The notes under the pieces are model-generated. The model searched no databases. It had not been told where the DNA came from and saw only the letters and a program-made list of their open reading frames with translations. Source: Paenibacillus sp. JQZ6Y-1 (GTDB lineage Bacteria > Bacillota > Bacilli > Paenibacillales > Paenibacillaceae). Taken from it: a DNA stretch of 64,000 nt. Below are positions 45,231-54,106 of this stretch, in pieces; the first letter of the stretch is position 1, and each line of letters starts with the position of its first letter. The DNA lies in NCBI RefSeq assembly GCF_040719145.1, contig NZ_JBFDUZ010000001.1, positions 558,001-622,000 of the forward strand, written 5' to 3'. The position numbers and the translations under genes are program-made.

Positions 45231-46307
45231 ATGAGTATGGATACAGAACGTAGTTATGATGATCTGATGATGGAAGCGTACGGATTGCCGAATGGACGCG
45301 CCAAGCTGCAATTGCTGGAAGAAGCAGCACGTCTGGCAGATCAGGTTAACGATATAGATGCGGGCTATGGAATCCGTGAGGAGATAGTGGAGACGGCAAC
45401 GTTTAGCGGTCATCCGCGGACGGCACTGGTTGCCTTTTCATGGCAGTTAGGTCAGTTTGACAAGAACCCGGATGAATATGATGAATTCACACTGCTGTGG
45501 TCGTACAAATGGATCGTCGATAATCTGACCTGTTTTCCAGAGATTGAATTGGCACAGGTGAATGAGTTGCTGGAGGATATGAGACGCCGGTATCAAGAGT
45601 ATGGCTATAACGATCATGCGTATTATTACTATCGCTTTACACTGGCAATGCAATGCGGCGAGCTGGACAAAGCAGGGGAGTATTTGAAGCAGGTGCACCA
45701 GATCGAGCGCGATGCGATGAGCGATTGCGAAGCCTGTGAACAAAATGAATTTGTAGAGTATTGGGTACGCCAAGGTGATGACGAGAATGTATTGAAGCTG
45801 GCAGAGCCGATTGTCAAAGGCAAGATGCACTGTGCCGAGATTCCTCACTTGACGCTGCCTAAGCTGCTGCTGCCGCTGTACCGTCAGGGTCAAAAAGCCG
45901 AAGCAGATCGCAATCAGAAAAAGGATTATAAGCTGATCAAGGACAACACCGATTTCTTGCGTAGTATCGGGGAGCATATTGGCTATTTGACCATTACTGA
46001 TCCGTTTAAAGCATTGGAATTGTTCGAGCATCATGCGGCTTGGACGGATGTACACGAAGCGCCACTGGATCGCATGCTGTTCTACAGCTACGCTGCTGGA
46101 CTGTTCAATCGTCTACAGCAGGAAGAGACGCAATTTAATGTAAAACTGCCTGCTTCGTATCCAAACCCTGAGCATGCAACAGATGTCGCTAAACTGGCAC
46201 AGCATTACAGCGAATTGGCGCTGGATGTGGCTCGTCGTCTGGATCGTCGTAACGGTAACGATTACTATGTTACGTATACCGGTAGTCTGATGAACCCGAC
46301 TGTCTGA
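45231..46307 (+). CDS. Helical-repeat (TPR-like) protein, paralog 2
   Basis: 358 residues from the ATG at 45231 (AGGAGG upstream). It aligns along its whole length with the gene at 44080: LPNGRAKLQLLEEAARLADQ, FSWQLGQFDKNPDEYDEF, LLWSYKWIVDN, SDCEACEQNE (Cys166, Cys169), HCAEIPHLTL (Cys201, His206), FLRSIGEHIGYLTITDPFKA, and RLDRRNGNDYYVTYTGSLMN. Thus it arose by tandem duplication. It is the last gene of the operon; a terminator follows at 46332. Confidence 0.8.
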   Translation: MSMDTERSYDDLMMEAYGLPNGRAKLQLLEEAARLADQVNDIDAGYGIREEIVETATFSGHPRTALVAFSWQLGQFDKNPDEYDEFTLLWSYKWIVDNLTCFPEIELAQVNELLEDMRRRYQEYGYNDHAYYYYRFTLAMQCGELDKAGEYLKQVHQIERDAMSDCEACEQNEFVEYWVRQGDDENVLKLAEPIVKGKMHCAEIPHLTLPKLLLPLYRQGQKAEADRNQKKDYKLIKDNTDFLRSIGEHIGYLTITDPFKALELFEHHAAWTDVHEAPLDRMLFYSYAAGLFNRLQQEETQFNVKLPASYPNPEHATDVAKLAQHYSELALDVARRLDRRNGNDYYVTYTGSLMNPTV

Positions 46308-46331
46308 ATATATCCATCTCCTATTAGGAAC

Positions 46332-46400
46332 AAAAAGCCATCCGTAATCCGTTTGGAACTTCTTTGCGATAAGAAGTCCGAACGGATGCGGATGGCTTTT
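46332..46400. terminator. Bidirectional terminator after the Hsp90-like operon
   Basis: AAAAAGCCATCCG (46332-46344) pairs with CGGATGGCTTTT (46389-46400), with an inner CCGTTTGGACTTCTT-type stem of imperfect pairing. It lies between convergent genes. No other gene in 46308-46587. Confidence 0.8.
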
Positions 46401-46587
46401 CTTCCTGTACATATCTAAAATCAGCAGAGCAATATCGTTGGAGCTGATTCCCTGTACACCTGCATATAGTACTCCTATTCATCAACAACCAATACCTATG
46501 CTTGATCTCAACATGAACGTCATCCAGAGGAGAGTACAGTGGAATATCCTAGCTGGAACTTGCAACTTACCTAGACGGAGTACTTAC

Positions 46588-47385
46588 TTATCTACCGTCT
46601 AGAAAATTCCCCAGCCCGCCTAGAATACTGCCTTCCTCGCGTGTGCGTCCGCTGCCTTTGCTAGCAGCAAGAATGCGGTCTGCCATCCGGTTAAATGGCA
46701 GGGATTGTACCCATACCTTACCGGGACCGCGCAGGGTAGCGAAGAATAGTCCTTCACCGCCAAATAGTGCCGATTTGACACCGCGCACCATTTCGATATT
46801 ATAATCAATGCCTGCTGTCATAGCGACCAGACAGCCCGTATCCAGACGAAGTACCTCGCCGGGATGCAGCGTCTTCTCCACTACATGACCACCAGAATGA
46901 ACAAAAGCTTTGCCATCGCCTTCTAGCTTTTGCATAATAAAGCCTTCACCGCCGAAGAATCCTGCACCAAGACGACGCTGAAATTCAATACCGATCGATA
47001 CTCCCTTAGCTGCGCAGAGGAAGGAGTCTTTTTGACAAATTACTTTGCCGCCGTATTGCACCAGATCAAGTGGAATGATTTTACCCGGATACGGAGCGGC
47101 AAAGGTTACACGCTGCTTCGGTGCGCGACCAGCATGCGTAAACACGGTCATAAACAGACTTTCACCCGTTAGCACGCGTTTGCCTGCGCCCATCAGCTTA
47201 CCAAGCAATCCGTTATTTCCTTGTCCGTTGCTGCCATCACCGAAGATTGTTTCCATCTGAATCTCCTGATCCATCATCATAAAGCTGCCCGCTTCGGCGA
47301 TTACACTTTCCCCTGGATCAAGCTCAATTTCTACACACTGCATTTCTTCACCTAAAATTTCATAATCAATCTCATGTGCTGCCAT
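46588..47385 (-). CDS. AIM24 family (TIGR00266-type) protein
   Basis: 265 residues. [20 protein letters not shown] then [57 protein letters not shown] and [20 protein letters not shown] match the AIM24/TIGR00266 beta-helix family, which occurs in most bacteria and has no settled role. AGGC spacing to the ATG is fine (GGGAGGC upstream). Monocistronic and convergent with the Hsp90-like operon. Confidence 0.88.
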   Translation of the reverse strand: MAAHEIDYEILGEEMQCVEIELDPGESVIAEAGSFMMMDQEIQMETIFGDGSNGQGNNGLLGKLMGAGKRVLTGESLFMTVFTHAGRAPKQRVTFAAPYPGKIIPLDLVQYGGKVICQKDSFLCAAKGVSIGIEFQRRLGAGFFGGEGFIMQKLEGDGKAFVHSGGHVVEKTLHPGEVLRLDTGCLVAMTAGIDYNIEMVRGVKSALFGGEGLFFATLRGPGKVWVQSLPFNRMADRILAASKGSGRTREEGSILGGLGNFLDGR

Positions 47386-47590
47386 CGTAGTGCCTCCCGT
47401 TATGTTTGGAATGTAAAGCAGTTATGCACAGTTATACGCAGGATGACGATCTGGCGTTGCAGGTTATAGAGCAAATGATATATCTATTTTAGCATACCGT
47501 CATTAGAAGAGCAGGTGACTGGAGGCGCATACGGGCTGGGAATGATATATCATAAGTAAGAGGGTAACATAGAACAGGAGGAGGGAAATC

Positions 47591-48685
47591 ATGCTTGAAT
47601 TGACGCAGCACTGGATACAACGAATCGCAGCGGGAGAAAGTGAACATGATATTGAACTGGCTTCGATGATGAATGCTGTGATAGAGTACGGCGATGATCA
47701 GGATGCGCGGGCGATGTACCATTTCTGGTCAGCACAACGACACATCCATCCACAGGCGCATGCCTGCTTAGAGCCTATCATGCGACTAGGCGATACAGAG
47801 TTGGGCAGGGTATTGTATCAGCATATCTTTCATAATGGAATGTTAAAGGAGTCGATGCCTGCGGATCTGCTACATGTGATCGGTTATCTAGGTGTGGATG
47901 AAGCGCTGGATCGATTGGTGCATTACGCGCTGGATGAACAGGCAGATTGGCAGCAGCAAAAGGCGTCGTGTCTTGGACTTCTGCATTTACCATTGCCGCA
48001 TCTGGATTTGCCGGAGCCTTACGCTGTTCGTATGCGAGCCGCCTTGGAGAATATATGGGGGCAGTCGCTATTTGATGAATTTTTACCAGCACTTAGCTGT
48101 AAGCTTGGCATGCCAGGCGGTGCAAAGGCATTGGAGCAATGGGGTGAGCAGACTGCATCCATAGACTGCAATGCTGGGTTGATTCTAGGTATTGCCATGT
48201 ACGGCTCATCACAACAAGAGAGGCTGCGTCGCATTTTATGGAATCCGGTCTGGGAAGCGGATAATACTGGTACGGGAACCTGTGTATGGATGTATCTAGC
48301 GTTAGGGCATGTGGGTATATCGTTAACGGAATTGATTGGCGATCTGAAACAAGCATTGTCAGAGGAGCAGAATGAGGTTACTTTGCGTCATCAGACAGGC
48401 GCATTATATCGAATGCTGAATCTCAAGCTGGACTACCGTCATCAGCCGATCCGCTGGCTCAATCGCAATGCCGATTCCCTGACAGAGCTGTATCGGTTAT
48501 TGTATGGTTGGAGCACAGTGCATGAGGATGATTCATTATATGGATTATTGGCTGCGCATTCGGCGCTAGGGTCTTTTTACACTGATCAGTATGAGACGCT
48601 ACGACAGCGGATGGAGCTGGCTGTGCAATATGAGGTGAATGCTGATTTACTGGCTTCAGGGCTGCGAAAGAAGCATAGACGATAA
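47591..48685 (+). CDS. Hypothetical helical protein, HEAT-like
   Basis: 364 residues, soluble, mostly helical. Repeated segments with V-x-x-x-G/L patterns (VIGYLGVDEALDRLVHYALD, CLGLLHLPLPHLDLPEP, YLALGHVGISLTELIGDL) suggest alpha-solenoid structure, but no family is recognised. CAGGAGGAGGG precedes the ATG. It is transcribed alone, towards the leftward gene at 48933. Confidence 0.7.
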   Translation: MLELTQHWIQRIAAGESEHDIELASMMNAVIEYGDDQDARAMYHFWSAQRHIHPQAHACLEPIMRLGDTELGRVLYQHIFHNGMLKESMPADLLHVIGYLGVDEALDRLVHYALDEQADWQQQKASCLGLLHLPLPHLDLPEPYAVRMRAALENIWGQSLFDEFLPALSCKLGMPGGAKALEQWGEQTASIDCNAGLILGIAMYGSSQQERLRRILWNPVWEADNTGTGTCVWMYLALGHVGISLTELIGDLKQALSEEQNEVTLRHQTGALYRMLNLKLDYRHQPIRWLNRNADSLTELYRLLYGWSTVHEDDSLYGLLAAHSALGSFYTDQYETLRQRMELAVQYEVNADLLASGLRKKHRR

Positions 48686-48816
48686 GGAGCGGTAGTCAGG
48701 TTGAGATGGCGAGGAGATGCATCTGCCTCTATTACAAAGAGCGCAGCTTCAAGCAACCACGCGCAGTATGTACGTCAAACAAGCACAGTCTGTACAGAAA
48801 GCAAGCGTAGGATATA

Positions 48817-48862
48817 CAAAAAAACGTCCAGCCCCCGTTAGCAAATGCAGGTACTGGACGTT
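48817..48862 (-). terminator. Terminator between 47591 and 48933 genes
   Basis: AACGTCCAG (48823-48831) pairs with CTGGACGTT (48854-48862), and the A-run before it is a T-run on the minus strand. A 106-codon plus-strand frame across it is not a gene. Confidence 0.75.
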
Positions 48863-48932
48863 ATGGTATAGATTAGATCGTGTTGAAAAGGATGGCTTTC
48901 CCCGTTATGACTATTCTGTGCCTATCCACGAC

Positions 48933-49487
48933 TTATTTCGGCTGCTTGTCAGTTTGGCTGCGTTCTTCACCAGCAACCCGCCAGCGACTGCGAAATTTGT
49001 CCATGCGTGGATGCAAATGATCCGGTTGGTGGGTTAGCACTAGACTGATTTTGGTAATCCACTCTTCAAATGTGGAAAACGATGCAAACCGATTTGCCAT
49101 CTCCGGCGTCATAAGCAGGAAATAGGGCGATGAATAATGATCGATCAATGTGCGAAGGGCGGCTTCAATCGGTGTATATTTTTTGCGTTTGCCATCCCAT
49201 CCTTCAATAATGACCGACTTGTGTCCGCTGTCTAGCTTCCATTCCTGCAATCGCTGCTCCCGTTTGTAAAAAGGAGCCACTTGTTCGTTGGACATGCGAC
49301 GAACGGTTTGCTCATGTAGCGGATACAGCACCAGCTTGGCAAAGCGCATATGCTCGGCGATCACAACCGCCTGCTCCAATTCGGCATCAGTACTATCGTT
49401 AAAATCATCATAATAAATCAATGTGCCGCGCATATGACTCGGCGGTGGTTCATAACCGTAAGGAACCTGTTGATGGGATGGAGCCAT
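48933..49487 (-). CDS. Hypothetical soluble protein
   Basis: 184 residues, no signal or membrane segment. The first part (RGTLIYYDDFNDSTDAELEQ, VVIAEHMRFAKLVLYPLHEQ) looks like an alpha/beta fold that starts with an acidic strand-loop; a weak resemblance to nucleotidyltransferase-like proteins is all I can offer. The C-terminus is basic. GAAAGGAG precedes the ATG. Monocistronic. Confidence 0.65.
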   Translation of the reverse strand: MAPSHQQVPYGYEPPPSHMRGTLIYYDDFNDSTDAELEQAVVIAEHMRFAKLVLYPLHEQTVRRMSNEQVAPFYKREQRLQEWKLDSGHKSVIIEGWDGKRKKYTPIEAALRTLIDHYSSPYFLLMTPEMANRFASFSTFEEWITKISLVLTHQPDHLHPRMDKFRSRWRVAGEERSQTDKQPK

Positions 49488-49738
49488 GATTGCATTCTCC
49501 TTTCGAGATGAAGCTTCCTATCGTCTCGTGATGCACATTTCTATTGTACTGTTTTGGAATCACTGCTGTATAGCGGCTTAGCGTGTAATATGCTGATGAG
49601 CTTGCCGTCTGCTTTGACCTATAGTGGTTATAAAACGACAGGCAGGTCTTCTTGAAGGCAAGCAGTTCTTCTTGAAAAGGAGTCATACTCATGCGTTCAA
49701 CTGATCATTCATTCCGATAAGGGAGGTTATTCATCACA

Positions 49739-50194
49739 ATGAATATAGACAGACCATATACCATTCAATCCATTCCAGAATTGCCCCATTCCATATTATC
49801 CGAGCTGGTTGCATCCAGTGAGCAGGAGGGCTATCGTCATATCCGGCGCTTGCACGATGATTATGTATCCGGCAGCAATACCTTTTCACTGCCGGGTGAA
49901 GTGTTATACGGAGCTTACGCTAAGGACCGATTGATCGGCATCTGTGGATTGAACCGTGATCCACATGCTGGGCATGATGGAGTGGGCAGAGTACGGCGCA
50001 TGTATGTGCACCCGCAGTTTCGCCGATATGGCATTGGCGGTGCGCTGCTGTCGCCTATCATAGAGCACGCAAAGCAGCATTATCGGATGCTAGTGCTATA
50101 TACGCCGGATGAAGCTGCCGGAATGTTTTACGAATCGCTCGGTTTCCAGCATACAGAGGATACCGAGCAGTGGAATTATACGATGTTGCTGTGA
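49739..50194 (+). CDS. GNAT N-acetyltransferase
   Basis: 151 residues. VLYGAYAKDRLIGICGLNRD, VRRMYVHPQFRRYGIGGALL with the R-R-x-G-I-G acetyl-CoA loop, and FYESLGFQHTED give the GNAT core. Substrate unknown. AAGGGAGG stands 11 bases before the ATG. The 3' end overlaps the convergent P450 gene by 19 bp. Confidence 0.88.
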   Translation: MNIDRPYTIQSIPELPHSILSELVASSEQEGYRHIRRLHDDYVSGSNTFSLPGEVLYGAYAKDRLIGICGLNRDPHAGHDGVGRVRRMYVHPQFRRYGIGGALLSPIIEHAKQHYRMLVLYTPDEAAGMFYESLGFQHTEDTEQWNYTMLL

Positions 50195-51465
50195 TGCGGC
50201 TGTAATCGGGCATGACTCATAATAAAGCGACTTGCCGGAATGGCTGGCATCCGCGACAGATCGATGGACAAATCCTGCTCAGGCACTTCATACGTGATTT
50301 GTGTTGCCAAAAATTCCAGACTTACCCGCATCACGTCAATCGTCAGCCATTCGCCTGCACAGCGATGATCATTGCGATGATCTCCGCCACCTTGCGGAAT
50401 CAGATCAAAGGGGCTGCCGTCCCAATCTGCAAAGCGGGCAGGATTAAATTGATTTGGCTCCTTCCACAGCTGCGGATCATGCGTCGTACCGTACACATCC
50501 AGAATTACCATCGTTCCCTGTGGAAACGAATAGCCGTTCCATTCAAAATCCTGTTTCACCTGTGCACCAAGAATCGGCGTAAACGGATAAAAACGGCGCA
50601 CCTCTTGTACAAACCACTGGCTATACGTGCGATCCTCTTCCGTTTCAAACGAAGCAATCAGGCGCTCACGTGCTTCTGGATAATCATGCAAAGCCAACGC
50701 GCTAAATACGACATACCGTCCAATCGCCACAATGGGGCGAATAATATTGATCAGTTCAACGGCTGCGGTTTGCACGTCTAGCAGCTGACCCTCTGTATCG
50801 CGGTGCCAAGACATCGCATATGCTGCTGTGTCCTGCGGTACATCCACACGACCGTCGCGAATCAGTCCGATCAATTCGCCTACCCATTGCTCGGTGTGAC
50901 GGCGTGCTTGCTTGCCTTCCTGATAGCGGCTGCCCAGCCCACCGAATGAGTCGACCATCTGTCCCAGTTCATCAGAGATCAACTTCACATCCTGCTCGCG
51001 CAACGGTACACCTGCCCACTGACAGGCAGCGCGGCACATCACCTGCTGCGCTTCATCGAACAACTCCAACTGAACGGTGCTTTCCCAACGGAGTGCCGCC
51101 GCTTGCCACTGACGTTTGACGATACCAACGATGTCGCCAAGTCGTTCTGGTGTCATGAGCGACATGAACAGCTGTTTACGATGCAGATGCGCTTTGCCGT
51201 CCAGCGTCTGTACGCCCTTTTCACCAAATAGCGATTTCTGGATTCGTTTTGGAATCGCCCCACCGCGCTGGAACAGATCGTTATTGTAAAATAATTCTGC
51301 TCCCTCGCGTCCACCGAGACAGATTGCCGTCTGCCCAAGCAGGCGTGTCTGGAACACATTACTCTGTAGCTCCTGTCTGCGATGAAGCGCAAATTCATAT
51401 CCTTCCTTCAGCAGATCAATGCCGCCTTCGATTGTTTTGTCCTTTGGCATATTCAATGGTGTCAT
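50176..51465 (-). CDS. CYP152-type fatty acid peroxygenase P450
   Basis: 429 residues from the ATG at 51465, eight bases after AAAGGGG; longer frames upstream are unsupported. It matches B. subtilis P450-BSbeta (CypC) in RLLGQTAICLGGREGAELFY, RGGAIPKRIQKSLFGEKGVQ, HLHRKQLFMSLMTPERL, ELINIIRPIVAIGRYVVFSA (the Arg-Pro pair that binds the fatty-acid carboxylate in CYP152) and the heme loop GGGDHRNDHRCAGEW with the axial Cys. CYP152 enzymes use hydrogen peroxide to hydroxylate fatty acids at the alpha or beta carbon. Stands alone. Confidence 0.93.
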   Translation of the reverse strand: MTPLNMPKDKTIEGGIDLLKEGYEFALHRRQELQSNVFQTRLLGQTAICLGGREGAELFYNNDLFQRGGAIPKRIQKSLFGEKGVQTLDGKAHLHRKQLFMSLMTPERLGDIVGIVKRQWQAAALRWESTVQLELFDEAQQVMCRAACQWAGVPLREQDVKLISDELGQMVDSFGGLGSRYQEGKQARRHTEQWVGELIGLIRDGRVDVPQDTAAYAMSWHRDTEGQLLDVQTAAVELINIIRPIVAIGRYVVFSALALHDYPEARERLIASFETEEDRTYSQWFVQEVRRFYPFTPILGAQVKQDFEWNGYSFPQGTMVILDVYGTTHDPQLWKEPNQFNPARFADWDGSPFDLIPQGGGDHRNDHRCAGEWLTIDVMRVSLEFLATQITYEVPEQDLSIDLSRMPAIPASRFIMSHARLQPHHSNIV

Positions 51466-51582
51466 CATCAAGTCCCCTTTGCTTATATGATATACTGATA
51501 AAGCCATACTGGAATTCATTACCTCTAATGGCAGCAGACATAACAGTTTTGACAGCATTTGAAGAAAAGGAGGAACATCACA

Positions 51583-51753
51583 TTGCATTTCGAAATGTTT
51601 AATCTGTTCATCACCTTGTTTATCGTTCTCATACCAAGCGCGCTCTTGATCTGGTGTATCGTATTATTTATTCAGGTGGCGATCCGAGCTAAAAAGGCAT
51701 TGGATCTATATATTATGGATAAGCAAGGCTCGATGAATCATGATCATCTGTAG
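51583..51753 (+). CDS. Small single-pass membrane protein
   Basis: 56 residues from a TTG at 51583, nine bases after AAGGAGG. One long hydrophobic segment (FNLFITLFIVLIPSALLIWC, about residues 6-31) followed by a basic stretch (RAKKALD). No known family. It lies divergent from the P450 gene. Confidence 0.6.
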   Translation: MHFEMFNLFITLFIVLIPSALLIWCIVLFIQVAIRAKKALDLYIMDKQGSMNHDHL

Positions 51754-51896
51754 AGATATAAGGGAATATACATAGACGTAACCGATTTGTTACACACTCA
51801 GCTTCACTGTGCAGCTTCTGCATCTTTTCTGATGGATGTTCATGCTGGACATCATATGAGAATGAGAGTACTAGAACACAATAGCCAGGAGGGGGA

Positions 51897-52382
51897 ATGA
51901 ACATGGCGATTCTGTTTCACTATAGCGGACCAAGTAGTCTGGATGACGAGCTGCGGATTATTAATTCCAATCCTTTTTATAATCAGATCACCAAAGGCAA
52001 GGAACAGCTGGAACGAGCGGAAGTGGAGCAGGAGGTAGCAGAGGCTTCACAGCTCGGCGCCGAGCGTTATGTGATGATACAGGAGACTCATATCATTGGA
52101 ATTGTAGAGTTTTTGCCGCTCAATCCCTATGACGATTGCTCTTGGCTTGGTTTGTTTATGATTGATTCGTCACGGCAGCGAGGTGGTTTGGGTGGACAGG
52201 CATTGGAAGCGTTTGAGCAGCAGCTGCGCAATCGTGGGATCGGCATGCTGCGACTGGCAGTTGTTGTGGATAATGAACCGGCGCATGCCTTTTGGAAAAA
52301 GCATCATTTTCACTATGTTCGTTCGACAACCACCCATGCACAACTGGATGTTATCATCTATGAAAAGCAGCTTCAGCCCTAG
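51897..52382 (+). CDS. GNAT N-acetyltransferase
   Basis: 161 residues. SRQRGGLGGQALEAFEQQLR gives the acetyl-CoA loop (Q/R-R-G-G-L-G) and LAVVVDNEPAHAFWKKHHFH the C-terminal GNAT strand-helix. An ATG at 51903 is an equally good start, since AGGAGG at 51887-51892 is ten bases from it. Substrate unknown. Confidence 0.85.
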   Translation: MNMAILFHYSGPSSLDDELRIINSNPFYNQITKGKEQLERAEVEQEVAEASQLGAERYVMIQETHIIGIVEFLPLNPYDDCSWLGLFMIDSSRQRGGLGGQALEAFEQQLRNRGIGMLRLAVVVDNEPAHAFWKKHHFHYVRSTTTHAQLDVIIYEKQLQP

Positions 52383-52595
52383 TATGTTCATGCGGCGAAT
52401 GCCTTTGGCGGCAAGCTAGATCGTCATTTGGATAGCAGCCTATACTGCCTCGATAGAAACATTCGATGTGCGTTTTACATGGTATTGATAATTGCTATAT
52501 TATTTTACAAACTTAGCGATTGACACCATGTACCTTGCCCCTTAAAATTTGTTTAAACCGTAAGGTCTATTCACTCATTCAAGGGAGGGACCCTC

Positions 52596-52721
52596 ATGCT
52601 GCAAACCATTCAAAAAGTGTTCGAATGGCTGTTTGTCCATCGTAACGGCGTTTATCAATTTGGTGACGTGTACTGTGAAGACAGCGGCTTTATCGTCTAT
52701 GTCCCTAGAGAAGAACAATAA
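52596..52721 (+). CDS. 41-residue small protein
   Basis: MLQTIQKVFEWLFVHRNG then VYQFGDVYCEDSGFIVYVPR and EEQ. GGGAGGGA lies seven bases before the ATG, which is a strong ribosome binding site, and a terminator follows 33 bp after the stop, so this is likely a real gene. The family is unknown to me. It is soluble with a hydrophobic first helix. Confidence 0.65.
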   Translation: MLQTIQKVFEWLFVHRNGVYQFGDVYCEDSGFIVYVPREEQ

Positions 52722-52753
52722 TCCTTACAATCTACTATACGATCAACTCGCTC

Positions 52754-52797
52754 GCTGCAATGCGGAAGCCTCGTGCTTCACATTGCAGCTTTTGTTT
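52754..52797 (+). terminator. Terminator after the small protein gene
   Basis: GCTGCAATG (52754-52762) pairs with CATTGCAGC (52781-52789); GGAAGC/GCTTC extends it. TTTTG follows. Confidence 0.8.
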
Positions 52798-52905
52798 ATG
52801 CCTGCATTCCAGTTATAATAGACAAGATACCATCGTTTCGAACGACATTTATGCCAGCGCACTATCACAAGTGCAATGTACTTTATTTTACCGTTGAAAG
52901 GATAC

Positions 52906-53445
52906 ATGACTATGGCACAATTGCAAAAAGCAACCTTCGCAGGCGGCTGCTTCTGGTGTATGGTAACTCCATTCGAGGAACAGCCCGGCATTCACGGCAT
53001 CGTCTCCGGCTATACCGCTGGACATGTAAAAAATCCAACCTATGAGCAGGTGAAAACCGGTAATACCGGGCACTATGAAGTAGTGGAGATTACGTTCGAT
53101 CCTGAGCTGTTCCCGTACGAGCGTCTATTGGAGCTATACTGGCCGCAGATCGATCCAACTGATGATGGTGGACAATTCCACGATAGAGGTACGCAGTACC
53201 GTACAGCCATCTTCTACCACAACGAGCAGCAGCAGGAGCAGGCGCTACAAAGTAAGGCGGAAGTAGCAGCCAGCGGACGCTTTGATGGCAAGCCGATTGT
53301 TACGGAGATTTTGCCAGCAGAGGTCTTTTATCCAGCAGAAGAGTATCATCAGGATTATCATAAAAAGAACAAAAAGCACTACAAAGAAGATCGCGAAAAG
53401 TCAGGTCGCGATGAATTTATCGCTGAGCATTGGCAGGAATCCTGA
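52906..53445 (+). CDS. msrA: Peptide methionine-(S)-sulfoxide reductase
   Basis: 179 residues. The active site AGGCFWCM (catalytic Cys about residue 14), [60 protein letters not shown] and [15 protein letters not shown] are all MsrA signatures. It repairs oxidised methionine with thioredoxin. AAAGGA lies before ATGs at 52906 and 52912, either of which may be used. Alone in its transcript. Confidence 0.95.
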   Translation: MTMAQLQKATFAGGCFWCMVTPFEEQPGIHGIVSGYTAGHVKNPTYEQVKTGNTGHYEVVEITFDPELFPYERLLELYWPQIDPTDDGGQFHDRGTQYRTAIFYHNEQQQEQALQSKAEVAASGRFDGKPIVTEILPAEVFYPAEEYHQDYHKKNKKHYKEDREKSGRDEFIAEHWQES

Positions 53446-53480
53446 TCTCTCCCTATGCTCTATTATGAAAAGGTATGATC

Positions 53481-53517
53481 AATCATCCAGGCGGAATATA
53501 TGCTGCCTGGATGATTC
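53481..53517 (+). other. Hairpin after msrA
   Basis: AATCATCCAGGC (53481-53492) pairs with GCCTGGATGATT (53506-53517). It lacks a T-run, so termination is uncertain; an mRNA-stabilising role is possible. Confidence 0.55.
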
Positions 53518-53543
53518 ACTATTGAGCAGGAGGGCTGTTTCCA

Positions 53544-53582
53544 GTGAAACACAATACATATGATTTGGAGCGTTCGCTATGA
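53544..53582 (+). CDS. 12-residue leader peptide coupled to the next gene
   Basis: GTG start at 53544, nine bases after AGGAGGG, encoding MKHNTYDLERSL; its TGA overlaps the ATG of the gene at 53579. The good ribosome binding site and overlap suggest translational coupling. It could also be chance; no known attenuator codons are enriched. Confidence 0.4.
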   Translation: MKHNTYDLERSL

Positions 53583-54052
53583 CACCTCTAGAATCGATCC
53601 GAGCAGAACTGGACATTGAGAGACAACGGATCATATCATCCTTTACTGCGCCTCAAACGCACAAAGGAATCATGGTTCATTATCTGGCAGATTGTCATGA
53701 TGAATGTCCCGACACTGTTATAAGCAACGCCAAGCAGATAATGCAGGTAATCAACGAAACGAGCCAAGCACAATGGCATAATGTAGATGAGTGGATTTCT
53801 ATGTTGCCGACCTATGTTACGGATTCTTTTTCCTCTGCTATAGACGAACATGACGAATGGTCATTGGAAGGGTGGCTGTACTGGTTTGAACTTGAACATA
53901 GAGCTTGGTTTTTATGGGAGATCGAGGCAGTTGGAGACAGCCAATTGCAAATTAGCATATGGATTTACGAGCATCCTTTTCCATCAGAAGCATTGGAAGT
54001 GTTATTTATGAAGTTAGGTACAGGGCAGTTAACAGAAATCGGTATCCATTGA
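53579..54052 (+). CDS. Hypothetical acidic protein
   Basis: 157 residues, acidic, soluble, unknown family. The second half is rich in tryptophan and glutamate (WSLEGWLYWFELEHRAWFLW). TTTGGAGCG lies before the ATG, inside the leader frame at 53544. No partner gene identified. Confidence 0.65.
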   Translation: MTPLESIRAELDIERQRIISSFTAPQTHKGIMVHYLADCHDECPDTVISNAKQIMQVINETSQAQWHNVDEWISMLPTYVTDSFSSAIDEHDEWSLEGWLYWFELEHRAWFLWEIEAVGDSQLQISIWIYEHPFPSEALEVLFMKLGTGQLTEIGIH

Positions 54053-54106
54053 AGCAAGAGAATAGAATAAGGAATCATTAATCTCACAAAGAAAAGGATG
54101 AGGAGC

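Noticed and set aside
41014-46307. Reading the Hsp90-like operon as a known anti-phage system
   Set aside because: No nuclease, NADase, toxin or nucleotide-signalling domain is present; I kept only the chaperone-module interpretation.
46588-46808. Second minus-strand frame at the end of the AIM24 gene
   Set aside because: Out-of-frame shadow of the AIM24 gene.
48717-49037. 106-codon plus-strand frame
   Set aside because: It crosses a terminator and the antisense end of the gene at 48933; no ribosome binding site.
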